This document shows, piece by piece, positions 16,431 to 25,204 of a DNA stretch of 44,757 nucleotides. Made by a program: the position numbers and the translations under genes. Under the pieces are notes generated by a model that did no database searches, was not told the DNA's origin, and saw only the letters and a program-made list of their open reading frames with translations. The first letter of the stretch is position 1. Each line of letters opens with the position of its first letter. This DNA comes from Candidatus Goldiibacteriota bacterium (GTDB taxonomy: Bacteria > Oederibacteriota > JAAXVQ01): positions 1-44,757 of the forward strand of contig JAGVPM010000028.1 of assembly GCA_020052235.1 (NCBI GenBank), in the 5' to 3' direction.

Positions 16431-16529
16431 TTCACCGCAGAGGCGCAGAGGGCGCAGAGAAATACCTTAAAAATTAAACCTATTTTTTCCTGATAGAATC
16501 CTCTGCGTACTCTGCGCCTCTGCGGTGAA
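16431..16529. repeat. 99-bp inverted repeat (TTCACCGCAGAGG ends)
   Basis: A 20-bp arm (16431-16450) beginning TTCACCGCAGAGG has a perfect inverted copy at 16510-16529. It begins 6 bases beyond the smc stop and lies upstream of the PQQ operon promoter. The sequence between the arms is AT-rich and non-coding. It resembles a known widespread intergenic repeat type, and may also act as the 3' end hairpin of smc mRNA. Confidence 0.93.
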
Positions 16530-16535
16530 ATGGGG

Positions 16536-19500
16536 TCAATTTGCAGCAGCCAGTTCGGCCATTTTTTCCGATGATTCGGCGATGGGTTGAGCCTGATTTT
16601 GTCCTTTAAATTTAACTGAAACCAGCTTGGAGACACCGGGTTCCTGCATGGTGACGCCATATAAAACATCCGCTTTTTCCATGGTTATTTTATTGTGCGA
16701 AATAACGATGAATTGGGATCTCTTCGCAAATTCCTGTAAAATCCTGCCGAAACGGACGGTATTGGTATCATCCAACGGAGCGTCCATTTCGTCAAAGATG
16801 CAGAACGGACTCGGTTTAATCAGAAAGATGGCAAATAACAACGCAATGGCCGTCAGGGCTTTCTCTCCGCCGGAAAGAAGCGTTATATTTTGCAAACGCT
16901 TTCCCGGAGGCCGGGCGATGATTTCAATGCCGGTTTCCAAAAGATTGTTCTCATCGATCAAAATTAATTCAGCATCTCCCCCGTTGAACAAACGCCGGAA
17001 CACTTCCCTGAATTTTTCCTGAACCTGGGTAAAGGTTTCCAAAAACCGGGCCCGGCTTTCCTGATTGATCTTGGAAATCAAGCGTTGCAGGCTTTCCTTG
17101 GATTCTTTAAGATCATCCAATTGCTTGGTTAAAAATTCATACCGTTGCTGCAATTCCTGATATTCTTCCATGGCCACCAAGTTGACCGATCCCATGGAGG
17201 ACAACTTGTCCTTAATTTCCTGAATCCGGGCTTGAGCCGCTTTAGGATCCAGGACCTCAGCTGCCGGTTGCGCCGCTTCTTCGGTTGTTTCCCCTGGGGC
17301 CGGCAAAGCAGCGTGCTCCTCTTCAAGCGACAACGTTAAATGATATTCGGTTTGGAGGTACTCTTCCAAGGATTTAAGATTATATTCCAACTGGCGTTTT
17401 TCCAATTCCAATTGGTGCTGTTGCTGCTTGGCTTCATCCAAGCGGCGTTGGCGCGTCCGGAGCTCCTGGGCATAACTTTCTTTTTGGCCTACCACTTCAT
17501 GGCGTTTATTCTGAAAACCGCGCACTTCCAGATCACGGCTGGCTTTTTCAGTCTCCAGTTGCAACAGCAATTCGCGGCGCTGCTGCATTTGGGATGCCAA
17601 TTCAACGATACGCACTTGATCCCGTTCCCGGGTTTCGCGTTTCTCATCCAAGCGGCGCTCCAGCTCATGCAGTTCATGCATAACGCGTTCGGCATCCGCC
17701 ATGCAATTGCTGACTTGCTGCGATAAGGCCGCCAACGAAATCCGCAATTCCCCCGCGTGCAGGGCCCGGTCATCGTATTCCTGGCGGCGCGCTTCAATTT
17801 CAATTTGATGCTGGGAAAGGGCTTCCTGAGTTTGCCGATCATAGAGTTCAAGGTTCAACAATTCTTTTTCCGCATCGGCATGTTCCGCCTGTAAGGTCCG
17901 GCAAAGTTCAAACGTCTGATCCCGTTCCTGCTGCAAAGCCGACGTTTGTTGCTCCAGCTCTTTGCCCTGGCGCAAAACCTGCTCCAACGATTTCTCGGTT
18001 TTGGTAAGGCGGATCTGCAATTTATGCAACTCCGCATCATTGGCCGACAGCCCGCCGGTGATTTCTTCCAACCGCTGCGCCAACGTTTGCGCCTCCGTTT
18101 GGGCCGAGGTGCTGTTTTTCTGCAAAAGTATCAGTTCGTTTTGAAGTTCCTCAATCTCGCGCTCACGGCCCAGCAAACCCCGTTCCGGGATATCGCTGCT
18201 GCCGCCGGTGAGCCAACCGTTCATGGTTTCTATTTCACCATTTAATGTGACCAAGATGCCTTGAGCTCCGGCAGCACGGACTTGCCGCAGAGTTGCGTAA
18301 TCGTTCACTAAAACGGTTTGTGCCAAAAGCCGGTCAAACATGGCGCAGAAACGCTCGTCGATCTTCACCAAGCTGCGGGCCAGCCCGATCACGCCGGGCA
18401 AGTTCATCCAAGCTCCGTCCGCTGTTGCGGGTTCGGCATTCTCTTGGCCTGAAAAAGCATCCATGGGAATAAACGTAGCCCGGCCGCGGTTCCCCTCGGC
18501 CAAGAACGCCATGGCTTCGCGGGCATGCGTTTCCGATTGGACCAAAATATGCTGCAAACCGTGCCCCAGCAGCGCTTCAAAAGCAAATTCATATTTTTTA
18601 TCCGTGCGCATAAAATTCGCCACGGGTCCCAACACGCCCGGGAACCGTTCGGGATGGGCATTGTGCTCCAACAAGATCGTTTTGGCGCCCAATTCATACC
18701 CATCCAAGCCGTTTTTCAATTCTTCAATCCAATTCACACGCGCTTGCAACTGGGTAATGGTTTGGCCAAAATTGGCAATCATGTTTTCCAGGGTCGCCAG
18801 CGTCTTTTCCAAGCGTTCTTTTTCCACCAGCAGCGAAGACTTTTCCGTTTCCAAATTAAGGGCGGCATCCGCCAATGTTTCGCCTTCGTTTTCGTAGGTT
18901 TGCTTTTCCTGAAGCACCTGCGTGCGCTGCTGATTCAAGTTGCCCAACCGCTGTTCCAGTTGCTGCCAACGCTGTTCATGTTCGCCGCGCCGCACTTCCA
19001 AATTCTTCAAGGTGCCCCGCAGGGTGGACATTTGGTCCACCAGGGTCAACAGGCGGTTTTGCTGATCCTGAACGCGCATGGCCCGTTCTTTCATTTCATT
19101 TTCCAAGGCCGTCAGCCGTGCTTCATCCTGGCCCAGCGTGGTTTTCAATTGAGCCAATTCCTGTTCCTTGGCCTGGCGGCTTTCAAAAATCTGCGTGCTT
19201 TGCGAGCGCAGGAGCACTTCCTTTTCCCGGAATTCGGCCATCTCGGCATCCAAACGGGTAAGCCCAAGTTGCAAATCCTCTTGCCGCAATTCCGAGGAAG
19301 TGACAAACTCCTCGGCTTTAATCATTTCCTCGGCCACGCGATGCGCCGAAGCTTGCGCCTGTGTTAAAGCCGCATCCAAAACGGACAATTCCTCGTCAAA
19401 GGCGGCTACATCCATTTCCAAGGTTTCTTTTTGATTTTCCAATTCGCGAATGGAGGATAAACGTTCTTCCCAGGCATGCTCGAGTTTACGCAGGGCCCGG

Positions 19501-20213
19501 CGGCGTTCGGTCAATTCTTTCCGGCCGCGCGACACTTCCAAGGTGGTCAATTCTTGTTTAAGTTCCTGATAACGCCGGGCTTTTTGCGCCTGGCGTTCCA
19601 AGGTTCCGATTTGGCGTTTGACTTCCACGGCAATATCATTAACCCGCAGAAAATTTTGTTCCGTGGCTTCCAGCTTGCGCGTGGATTCTTCCCTGCGGCT
19701 GCGGTATTTGGCAATCCCTGCCGCTTCTTCAAATACAAAACGGCGGTCACCGGGTTTGGAGGATACAATCAAATCGATCTTTCCCTGCTCCAAAAACGAA
19801 TAGGCATTCGTGCCCAACCCGGTGTTGCTTAAAAGATCATGAATGTCGCGCAGGCGGCAGTTAACCTTGTTCAGGAGATATTCGCTCTCCCCGGAACGGT
19901 ACGTGCGGCGCGTAAGCGTAACTTCATCATGTTCCGTGGGCAGGAAATGATCATGATTGTCGATGGTAAGGGAAACTTCAGCCATGCCCACGGCCTTGCG
20001 CTGATCGGTCCCATTGAAAATAACATCTTCCATGCGGGCGCCGCGCAGGGCTTTGGCGCTGGTTTCACCCAAGACCCAACGAATGGAATCAACCACATTG
20101 GATTTCCCGCAACCATTCGGACCTACCACCGCCGTGATCCCAGCTTCGAAATCCAAGCAGGTATGATCGACGAAAGATTTAAAACCAACCATTTCCAGGC
20201 GTTTAAAATGCAC
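16536..20213 (-). CDS. smc: chromosome segregation protein SMC
   Basis: The start is taken as the GTG at 20213 (VHFKRLEMVGFKSF), with GGAGGGG eight bases upstream; the in-frame GTG at 20234 would add seven residues. The 1225-residue protein has Walker A GPNGCGKSN (31-39), two long coiled coils separated by a hinge (about 510-660), and C-terminal LLSGGEKALTAIALL signature and FCIFDEMDAPLDDTN Walker B. SMC with ScpAB condenses and separates chromosomes; scpA/scpB are not in this window. It stands alone between a promoter (20252-20279) and an inverted repeat. Confidence 0.97.
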   Translation of the reverse strand: MHFKRLEMVGFKSFVDHTCLDFEAGITAVVGPNGCGKSNVVDSIRWVLGETSAKALRGARMEDVIFNGTDQRKAVGMAEVSLTIDNHDHFLPTEHDEVTLTRRTYRSGESEYLLNKVNCRLRDIHDLLSNTGLGTNAYSFLEQGKIDLIVSSKPGDRRFVFEEAAGIAKYRSRREESTRKLEATEQNFLRVNDIAVEVKRQIGTLERQAQKARRYQELKQELTTLEVSRGRKELTERRRALRKLEHAWEERLSSIRELENQKETLEMDVAAFDEELSVLDAALTQAQASAHRVAEEMIKAEEFVTSSELRQEDLQLGLTRLDAEMAEFREKEVLLRSQSTQIFESRQAKEQELAQLKTTLGQDEARLTALENEMKERAMRVQDQQNRLLTLVDQMSTLRGTLKNLEVRRGEHEQRWQQLEQRLGNLNQQRTQVLQEKQTYENEGETLADAALNLETEKSSLLVEKERLEKTLATLENMIANFGQTITQLQARVNWIEELKNGLDGYELGAKTILLEHNAHPERFPGVLGPVANFMRTDKKYEFAFEALLGHGLQHILVQSETHAREAMAFLAEGNRGRATFIPMDAFSGQENAEPATADGAWMNLPGVIGLARSLVKIDERFCAMFDRLLAQTVLVNDYATLRQVRAAGAQGILVTLNGEIETMNGWLTGGSSDIPERGLLGREREIEELQNELILLQKNSTSAQTEAQTLAQRLEEITGGLSANDAELHKLQIRLTKTEKSLEQVLRQGKELEQQTSALQQERDQTFELCRTLQAEHADAEKELLNLELYDRQTQEALSQHQIEIEARRQEYDDRALHAGELRISLAALSQQVSNCMADAERVMHELHELERRLDEKRETRERDQVRIVELASQMQQRRELLLQLETEKASRDLEVRGFQNKRHEVVGQKESYAQELRTRQRRLDEAKQQQHQLELEKRQLEYNLKSLEEYLQTEYHLTLSLEEEHAALPAPGETTEEAAQPAAEVLDPKAAQARIQEIKDKLSSMGSVNLVAMEEYQELQQRYEFLTKQLDDLKESKESLQRLISKINQESRARFLETFTQVQEKFREVFRRLFNGGDAELILIDENNLLETGIEIIARPPGKRLQNITLLSGGEKALTAIALLFAIFLIKPSPFCIFDEMDAPLDDTNTVRFGRILQEFAKRSQFIVISHNKITMEKADVLYGVTMQEPGVSKLVSVKFKGQNQAQPIAESSEKMAELAAAN

Positions 20214-20230
20214 GGGAGCATCCCCTCCTA

Positions 20231-20246
20231 CCACAAGATATTGTGG
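20231..20246. promoter_or_regulatory. possible operator or mRNA hairpin at the smc start site
   Basis: CCACAA (20231-20236) and TTGTGG (20241-20246) are inverted around GATA. The position overlaps the expected transcription start and leader of smc, so it could be a repressor site or a 5' hairpin. Confidence 0.4.
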
Positions 20247-20251
20247 TGCAT

Positions 20252-20279
20252 AGTATATTCAGTTTCATAACTTTGTCAA
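20252..20279 (-). promoter_or_regulatory. sigma70-type promoter of smc
   Basis: TTGACA (20274-20279) and TATACT (20252-20257) on the minus strand are separated by 16 bases, about 40 bases upstream of the smc GTG. Confidence 0.8.
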
Positions 20280-20368
20280 GCCAAAAAGCTGCTTATACCA
20301 CCAAATTTAGTAAATATTCAGCAACCGCAACACCATATCATGTGGTCAGTATGTTTTTCAAAGATGGA

Positions 20369-20384
20369 ATATTGTGCACAATAT
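20369..20384. promoter_or_regulatory. 16-bp perfect palindrome, operator-like
   Basis: ATATTGTGCACAATAT is a perfect palindrome in the lpxI-smc gap, 90 bases upstream of the smc -35 box. Its length and symmetry fit a dimeric transcription factor site, but no regulator gene is nearby. Confidence 0.4.
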
Positions 20385-20401
20385 GTTGGCAATACATTAT
20401 T

Positions 20402-20429
20402 GTAGAGACGCAAAATTTTGCGTCTCTAC
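20402..20429. repeat. 28-bp perfect palindrome, GTAGAGACG type
   Basis: Half-site GTAGAGACGCAAAA (20402-20415) is followed without spacer by its inverted copy (20416-20429). The palindrome at 39249-39276 has the same length and the same GTAGRGRCG ends. It lies 24 bases after the lpxI stop. No T run follows on the minus strand. Confidence 0.93.
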
Positions 20430-20452
20430 CTTTCGACATAACGCAAAAAAAA

Positions 20453-21268
20453 TTACGGTTTAAGGGCTACCATGGAGATGCGGGCTTGATTGGCCATGGC
20501 CAAGGTGGTTTCCGGCTGTAACAATAAAGTTTGCCCTGCGTCAAAAGCGATAACCGAAGCTTTCACTTTCATCATTGATTTAATGGTCTGAGGACCAACG
20601 ACCGGCATATCGAAGCGCAAATCCTGGTTTGGTTTAGTCACTTTAACCACCACAGCATCTTTTTTGGCAAATTTCCCGCCCCGGTCAATACAAGCATCCG
20701 TGCCTTCCATGGCCTCCACAGCCAATACGGCCTGGTTCCGCACCACCACGGTCTGACCAATATCGGCCCCGGCAATGTGTTTGGCAATGGTATATCCGAA
20801 TTGAATATCTTTTTTTTCTTGGTTATTGGGTTTGCGGCGGGTTAAAATCCCGGGCTGCGGCAAACATTCCTGCAGAAACGGCAAGGGAGATTCAAGCCGA
20901 ATTCCTTCTTTTCCCAGCGTATCCGCAACACCGCGTAAAATGGAATCAGCCCGCTTGTCTTTTAAAAGCGCCATGAGTGCGATGGCGCGCAGATCCAGCT
21001 TGAGGTTGGCAAACAGGCGTTTATGCCGGATCTGTCCGGCCATAAACGCCTGTTGTACGTGAGCGGTTTTAAAAACTTTAATCAGTGTCCCCAACTGGCC
21101 AATGCTGATCCAATGAATTTCATCCACCAGAGTCTTCAGTTGCGGCGAAGTTTCCTCGGGAAAAGCAATGGCACAAATACGAAAACCCTGCCGGCGGGCG
21201 GACTTGGCGAAAACCAGGGGAAAATTTCCATTGCCCGCGATCAACCCCAGGGTTTCACCGGCTTTCAT
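20453..21268 (-). CDS. lpxI: UDP-2,3-diacylglucosamine pyrophosphatase LpxI
   Basis: LpxI hydrolyses UDP-2,3-diacylglucosamine to lipid X, the fourth step of lipid A synthesis, in bacteria that lack LpxH. The 271-residue protein has the N-terminal LGLIAGNGNFPLVFAKSARRQG segment, RADSILRGVADTLGKEGI, and the C-terminal (DUF1009) part with VEAMEGTDACI and RFDMPVVGPQTI. Its ATG overlaps the lpxA stop (TAATG), indicating coupled translation; this lpxA-lpxI order is known in lineages with LpxI. Confidence 0.95.
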   Translation of the reverse strand: MKAGETLGLIAGNGNFPLVFAKSARRQGFRICAIAFPEETSPQLKTLVDEIHWISIGQLGTLIKVFKTAHVQQAFMAGQIRHKRLFANLKLDLRAIALMALLKDKRADSILRGVADTLGKEGIRLESPLPFLQECLPQPGILTRRKPNNQEKKDIQFGYTIAKHIAGADIGQTVVVRNQAVLAVEAMEGTDACIDRGGKFAKKDAVVVKVTKPNQDLRFDMPVVGPQTIKSMMKVKASVIAFDAGQTLLLQPETTLAMANQARISMVALKP

Positions 21269-22041
21269 TACTTGGCAATTCCCCGTTCGGATGATTTGAT
21301 AAAATCAATAAACGGCGCAATTTCAGGGTACGCATTTTCTTCCTCGAGTTTTTTCAAAGCCTGCGTAACGTTCAACTTCGAACGGTACATCACGCGATAG
21401 GCATGCTCGATAATTTTGATCTGCTCGGGTTGGAAACCCTTGCGTTCCAAGCCGATTTTATTGATGCCCACGATGCGCAGCGGAGAACCGGCGCAAATAA
21501 TATAAGGCGGCACATCCTTGGGCACCCGTGAATGCCCCCCGATCATGGCATACGAACCAATGCGCACGTATTGATGAATGGCGTTCAAGCCGCCGATATT
21601 GGCGTGATCCATTATGACCACGTGCCCGGCCATGGCCACGGAGTTGGCGATGATATTGCTGTTGCCCACGATGCAATCGTGCGCCACATGGGAATAGGCC
21701 ATAAACAGATTGCCGTCCCCGACCGTGGTGGCATGGTCCTCGGACGTAGCGCGGTTCATGGTCACGTATTCACGTATTGTATTTTTGTTGCCTATTTTCA
21801 AATAGGAACGTTCGCCGCGAAATTTCAAATCCTGGCATTCGCTGCCTAAGATCGCACCGGTAAAAATCTTGCAGTCCGTACCAATCGTTGTCCAACCATC
21901 CAGTACGGCATGAGGGCCGACTTGCGTCCGGTCGCCCACTTCCACGAATTCGCCTATAATCGCCCCCGGAGCCACTTGGACATCATTGCCCAATTTGGCT
22001 TTCGGATGAACAACGGCATTCGGATGAATATTGACTGACAC
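21268..22041 (-). CDS. lpxA: UDP-N-acetylglucosamine acyltransferase
   Basis: LpxA adds the first 3-hydroxyacyl chain to UDP-GlcNAc. The 257-residue protein starts at a GTG with AAGGAGG seven bases upstream. Left-handed beta-helix hexapeptides fill residues about 5-185 (IHPNAVVHPKAKLGNDVQVAPGAIIGEFV), with YSHVAHDCIVGNSNIIAN containing the catalytic His, then GLNAIHQYVRIG and the helical C-terminus with GINKIGLERKGF. It lies between the lpxC/fabZ gene (180-base gap holding a repeat) and lpxI. Confidence 0.97.
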   Translation of the reverse strand: MSVNIHPNAVVHPKAKLGNDVQVAPGAIIGEFVEVGDRTQVGPHAVLDGWTTIGTDCKIFTGAILGSECQDLKFRGERSYLKIGNKNTIREYVTMNRATSEDHATTVGDGNLFMAYSHVAHDCIVGNSNIIANSVAMAGHVVIMDHANIGGLNAIHQYVRIGSYAMIGGHSRVPKDVPPYIICAGSPLRIVGINKIGLERKGFQPEQIKIIEHAYRVMYRSKLNVTQALKKLEEENAYPEIAPFIDFIKSSERGIAK

Positions 22042-22102
22042 AGTAACGCCTCCTTCAGCAAAACTTTGGGATCATTAAGAATACTATTTACCTTTGTTTT
22101 AC

Positions 22103-22181
22103 CGTCATACCGGCGAAAGCCGGTATCCAGTGAGCCTTGATTTTACGGCTTTCCTGGATCCCGGTTTTCACCGGGATGACG
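22103..22181. repeat. 79-bp palindromic repeat (CGTCATACCGG ends)
   Basis: CGTCATACCGGCGAAAGCCGG (first 20 at 22103-22122) has an imperfect inverted copy ending CACCGGGATGACG (22169-22181), with TATCCAG/CTGGATC pairing inside. This word pair is known from intergenic repeats of many Gram-negative genomes. It lies between lpxC/fabZ and lpxA. Confidence 0.88.
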
Positions 22182-22221
22182 AACAAACCTCAAGAACACA
22201 AATTTGCAAAAACCGGGTAAA

Positions 22222-23535
22222 TCATTTATCCATGATGGTCGACATTAATTCCGCTTCGCAAACCAAATCTTCGCCCACATAAGCCTTACCCTGCATTTTG
22301 GCGATTTTGCCTTTAATTTTGACGACCTCCAGCACGAACCGGAGTTGATCGCCGGGTATGACCGGCTTGCGGAATTTTACACCGTCGATGCTGACAAAGT
22401 ACACCACTTTGTCCTTGGCATCCGGAACCGCCTTCAAAAGCAACACGCCTCCGACTTGCGCCATGGCTTCGACAATGAGGACTCCGGGCATGATGGGGTG
22501 GCCCGGAAAGTGTCCTTGGAAAAAAGGTTCATTGATCGTGACATTTTTAATGCCCACGACCCGTTTTCCTTCTTCCATATCAATAATCCGGTCCACCAGC
22601 AGGAACGGATAACGATGCGGCAAAAATTGTTGAATCTCACTGGCTTGAATGATCATATTTTTCTCTTTCCCCCTTTGAAGATTTTCTTTTCTCAAAATGG
22701 CTTGACGCAGTTGTTTGGCAAACCGGGTATTCAAGGCATGCCCGGATTTGTAGACCACGAATTCGCCTTCGACCGGTTGCCCCGCTAATGCCAAATCGCC
22801 GATAAAATCTAAAATTTTATGATAAACCAGTTCGTACTCCGAACGCAACGGGCCGTTTAAAAACCCCTCGCGGCCTATCACCACGGCGTTCTCCAAGCTC
22901 CCGCCTTGCGCCAACCCCTGGGCCTTCAACCAGGCAATTTCATGTTCAAAACAAAAGGTGCGCGATTGTGCCACCATGGATTGAAAAATTTCCGGCGTGA
23001 CATCCACGGTTATACGCTGCCTGGGCAGCCAGGTGTTTTCAAATTGCAAAATGAAGGTGATTCTCAGCCCCGGATAAGGCCAGGCAACGATATATTTATC
23101 CCCGGCATCCAACTGAACCACTTGATCAATTTTGTGGACACGGCGAATGGAACCGGGTTGTTCCACCACACCTGCCGTAAGCAAAACCTCGACAAAAAGT
23201 TTGGCCGATCCATCCAGGATGGGAGGTTCATTGCCGGATATTTCAATGCGGCAATTGTCAATCCGCAATCCGGCCAAGGCCGCCAGCGCATGTTCTACCG
23301 TGTGAATTTCGCAGCCGTTCTCGCTCAATGTGGTTCCGCGTTGGGTCTGCGAAACCGTGTCTGCCGTAGGATGGATAACCGGCTGCCCCGGCAGATCGGT
23401 CCGTATAATGATATAGCCCGTATCTGGGGCGGCCGGCGCAAAGGTAAGTGATGAAATCGTGCCAGTATGCAGCCCGATCCCCTCCACGCTCACTTCGCGG
23501 GCCAGGGTTCGCTGGCAGGACGGCTTCCCGCTCAC
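22222..23535 (-). CDS. lpxC/fabZ: bifunctional UDP-3-O-acyl-GlcNAc deacetylase / 3-hydroxyacyl-ACP dehydratase
   Basis: A 437-residue fusion. Residues 1 to about 285 are LpxC, the zinc deacetylase that commits to lipid A: HTVEH (78-82), [10 protein letters not shown] (His239, Asp243, Asp247) and [10 protein letters not shown] (His266). Residues about 294-437 are FabZ, dehydratase of fatty-acid synthesis: [23 protein letters not shown] (catalytic His346 region) and VEAMAQ (Glu356). There is no stop between the parts and the join is a short basic linker ([13 protein letters not shown]). LpxC and FabZ compete for the same 3-hydroxyacyl pool, so fusion fixes their ratio. Such fusions are known in Bacteroidota and some other phyla. 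The GTG start overlaps the lpxD stop by 4 bases. Confidence 0.97.
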   Translation of the reverse strand: MSGKPSCQRTLAREVSVEGIGLHTGTISSLTFAPAAPDTGYIIIRTDLPGQPVIHPTADTVSQTQRGTTLSENGCEIHTVEHALAALAGLRIDNCRIEISGNEPPILDGSAKLFVEVLLTAGVVEQPGSIRRVHKIDQVVQLDAGDKYIVAWPYPGLRITFILQFENTWLPRQRITVDVTPEIFQSMVAQSRTFCFEHEIAWLKAQGLAQGGSLENAVVIGREGFLNGPLRSEYELVYHKILDFIGDLALAGQPVEGEFVVYKSGHALNTRFAKQLRQAILRKENLQRGKEKNMIIQASEIQQFLPHRYPFLLVDRIIDMEEGKRVVGIKNVTINEPFFQGHFPGHPIMPGVLIVEAMAQVGGVLLLKAVPDAKDKVVYFVSIDGVKFRKPVIPGDQLRFVLEVVKIKGKIAKMQGKAYVGEDLVCEAELMSTIMDK

Positions 23536-24554
23536 TTTTCCTCCAGCGCCTGTAAGCGTGCTTCCAACCGTTGGATTTTTTTAATTAATTCCGGCAAACG
23601 CGCTACGGCCGCCAATTGGCGCATGGACTCAGTATGCGGGCGCGCAGGATATCCTGAAACAAATTGTTTTTCCGGTACATCGCGCGTGATTCCGGCTTGA
23701 GCGCCTAAAACAGCATGATCGCCAATGGTCAAATGGCCGCTGAGACCGGCCTGTCCGCCGATCATGACATGTCGTCCAACTTTGGAACTACCGCTGATGC
23801 CGGTCTGGGCAGCAATAACCGTTAAGGGACCAATGGTCACATTATGGGCGATTTGTACCAAGTTATCAATTTTACAACCCTGGCCCAGCCGGGTTTCACC
23901 CAATGAGGCCCGGTCAATGGTCACATTGGCCCCGATTTCAACATCATCCTCAATCACCACAGTGCCGATTTGAGGAATTTTGGCATACGTTTCTCCCACT
24001 GGGGCGAATCCGAATCCGTCGGCGCCAATCACGGTGCCGGGATGGATGATGACACGGTTGCCGATGGCAACACGCTCACGCACAACCACGTTCGCATATA
24101 CGATGCAATGATCCCCCACCACGGTGTCATCCCCGATGAAAACCTGGGCCGTTAAAACCGTATGATCCCCCAAACGCGCTTTGGCCCCAACCACGCAAAA
24201 CGGGCCAATGGCGACATCTTGGCCCAGGTGCGCTTCGGGATGAACCACGGCCAGCGGATGAATGCCGGGAGCCGGCCGCGGGATGGGAGGAGCATACAAC
24301 CCCACCACCTTAGTAAAATCCGCGTAGGGATTCCGGCTGATCAGGCACGCGCGCTCATACGGAACCTCCGGTGAAATAATCACGGCTCCGGCGCGCGTGC
24401 CCGGCAACTGATCCTTGTATTTGGGATTAGCCAGAAAAGTAACCATGTTCGCCCCGGCCATCTCAAGCGTACTGACGCCTTCGATGAGCAGGGACGGTTC
24501 ACCACGGAACTCCAGCCCCAACCATTCCGCCAATTGCTTTAGCGTGCGTTGCAT
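23532..24554 (-). CDS. lpxD: UDP-3-O-(3-hydroxyacyl)glucosamine N-acyltransferase
   Basis: LpxD adds the N-linked 3-hydroxyacyl chain in lipid A synthesis. The 340-residue protein has the N-terminal uridine-binding domain ([37 protein letters not shown], about 7-45) and a beta-helix of hexapeptides (about 100-310) with [34 protein letters not shown] and the catalytic-His segment NLVQIAHNV. The C-terminus is a short coiled helix ([16 protein letters not shown]). It overlaps lpxC/fabZ and starts 15 bases after ompH ends. Confidence 0.97.
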   Translation of the reverse strand: MQRTLKQLAEWLGLEFRGEPSLLIEGVSTLEMAGANMVTFLANPKYKDQLPGTRAGAVIISPEVPYERACLISRNPYADFTKVVGLYAPPIPRPAPGIHPLAVVHPEAHLGQDVAIGPFCVVGAKARLGDHTVLTAQVFIGDDTVVGDHCIVYANVVVRERVAIGNRVIIHPGTVIGADGFGFAPVGETYAKIPQIGTVVIEDDVEIGANVTIDRASLGETRLGQGCKIDNLVQIAHNVTIGPLTVIAAQTGISGSSKVGRHVMIGGQAGLSGHLTIGDHAVLGAQAGITRDVPEKQFVSGYPARPHTESMRQLAAVARLPELIKKIQRLEARLQALEEK

Positions 24555-24569
24555 AAACGAATATCCGAT

Positions 24570-25085
24570 CTATTTTTTCTTATTCAGCTGATCCAGCACT
24601 TTATAGGTAATATCTTCGCCGCCGTACAACAAAACTTCCTTATCAAAAACCGCATCATATTTTTCAGCCTTGGCGATCTGCCCTACCAATTCCTTGATGT
24701 CATTGACGATACTCTCCATCAAATCGCGCTGTTTTTTCATGAACGTGCTCTGGATATCCTTGTATTTTTCGCGGAACGCATCCTGATCGTCATCAAACTT
24801 GCTCTTCATGCCGTCGTACTGTTTTTGCGGCACAATGCCTTTTTTAGCGTTTAACTCTTCCTGTTGTTTTTCCAGTTTGTCGTTCATTTTTTTCAATTCC
24901 GTTTTCTTATCTTCAAATTCCTTTTCCAGGCGCGTCTGCGCTTCCTTGGTCTTCTGATATTCCTTTACAACCTTGGCCGTATCCACCACCGCGATTTTCG
25001 AAGACGCCGCCGCGCTCACACCGGCAATACCCACCCAAACCATGGCCAATGCCACTGCCAACCCTGCCTTGCTCATCATTTTCAT
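24570..25085 (-). CDS. OmpH/Skp family periplasmic chaperone
   Basis: A 171-residue secreted protein: signal peptide 1 to about 27 (MKMMSKAGLAVALAMVWVGI, ending VSAAA), then KIAVVDTAKVVKEYQKTKEAQ and two long charged helices forming the Skp-type tentacles, with the helix turn near KKGIVPQKQYDG. Skp binds unfolded outer-membrane proteins on the way to BamA, and its gene stands between bamA and lpxD here as in Proteobacteria. AAGGAGGACG precedes the ATG. Confidence 0.92.
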   Translation of the reverse strand: MKMMSKAGLAVALAMVWVGIAGVSAAASSKIAVVDTAKVVKEYQKTKEAQTRLEKEFEDKKTELKKMNDKLEKQQEELNAKKGIVPQKQYDGMKSKFDDDQDAFREKYKDIQSTFMKKQRDLMESIVNDIKELVGQIAKAEKYDAVFDKEVLLYGGEDITYKVLDQLNKKK

Positions 25086-25204
25086 AGAAACGTCCTCCTT
25101 AAAATAGTTTGCTGATTTATTATCCCCGCACCCGGGGTATCTATAACCGGAAACGGCCGAATTTCTCCACCCGCCAGCCGGATATTTTTCTTAATTAATT
25201 CAGC

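Noticed and set aside
18525-19367. 280-residue plus-strand ORF
   Set aside because: Antisense shadow of the smc coiled coil; biased toward Gln, Phe and Leu with no start signal.
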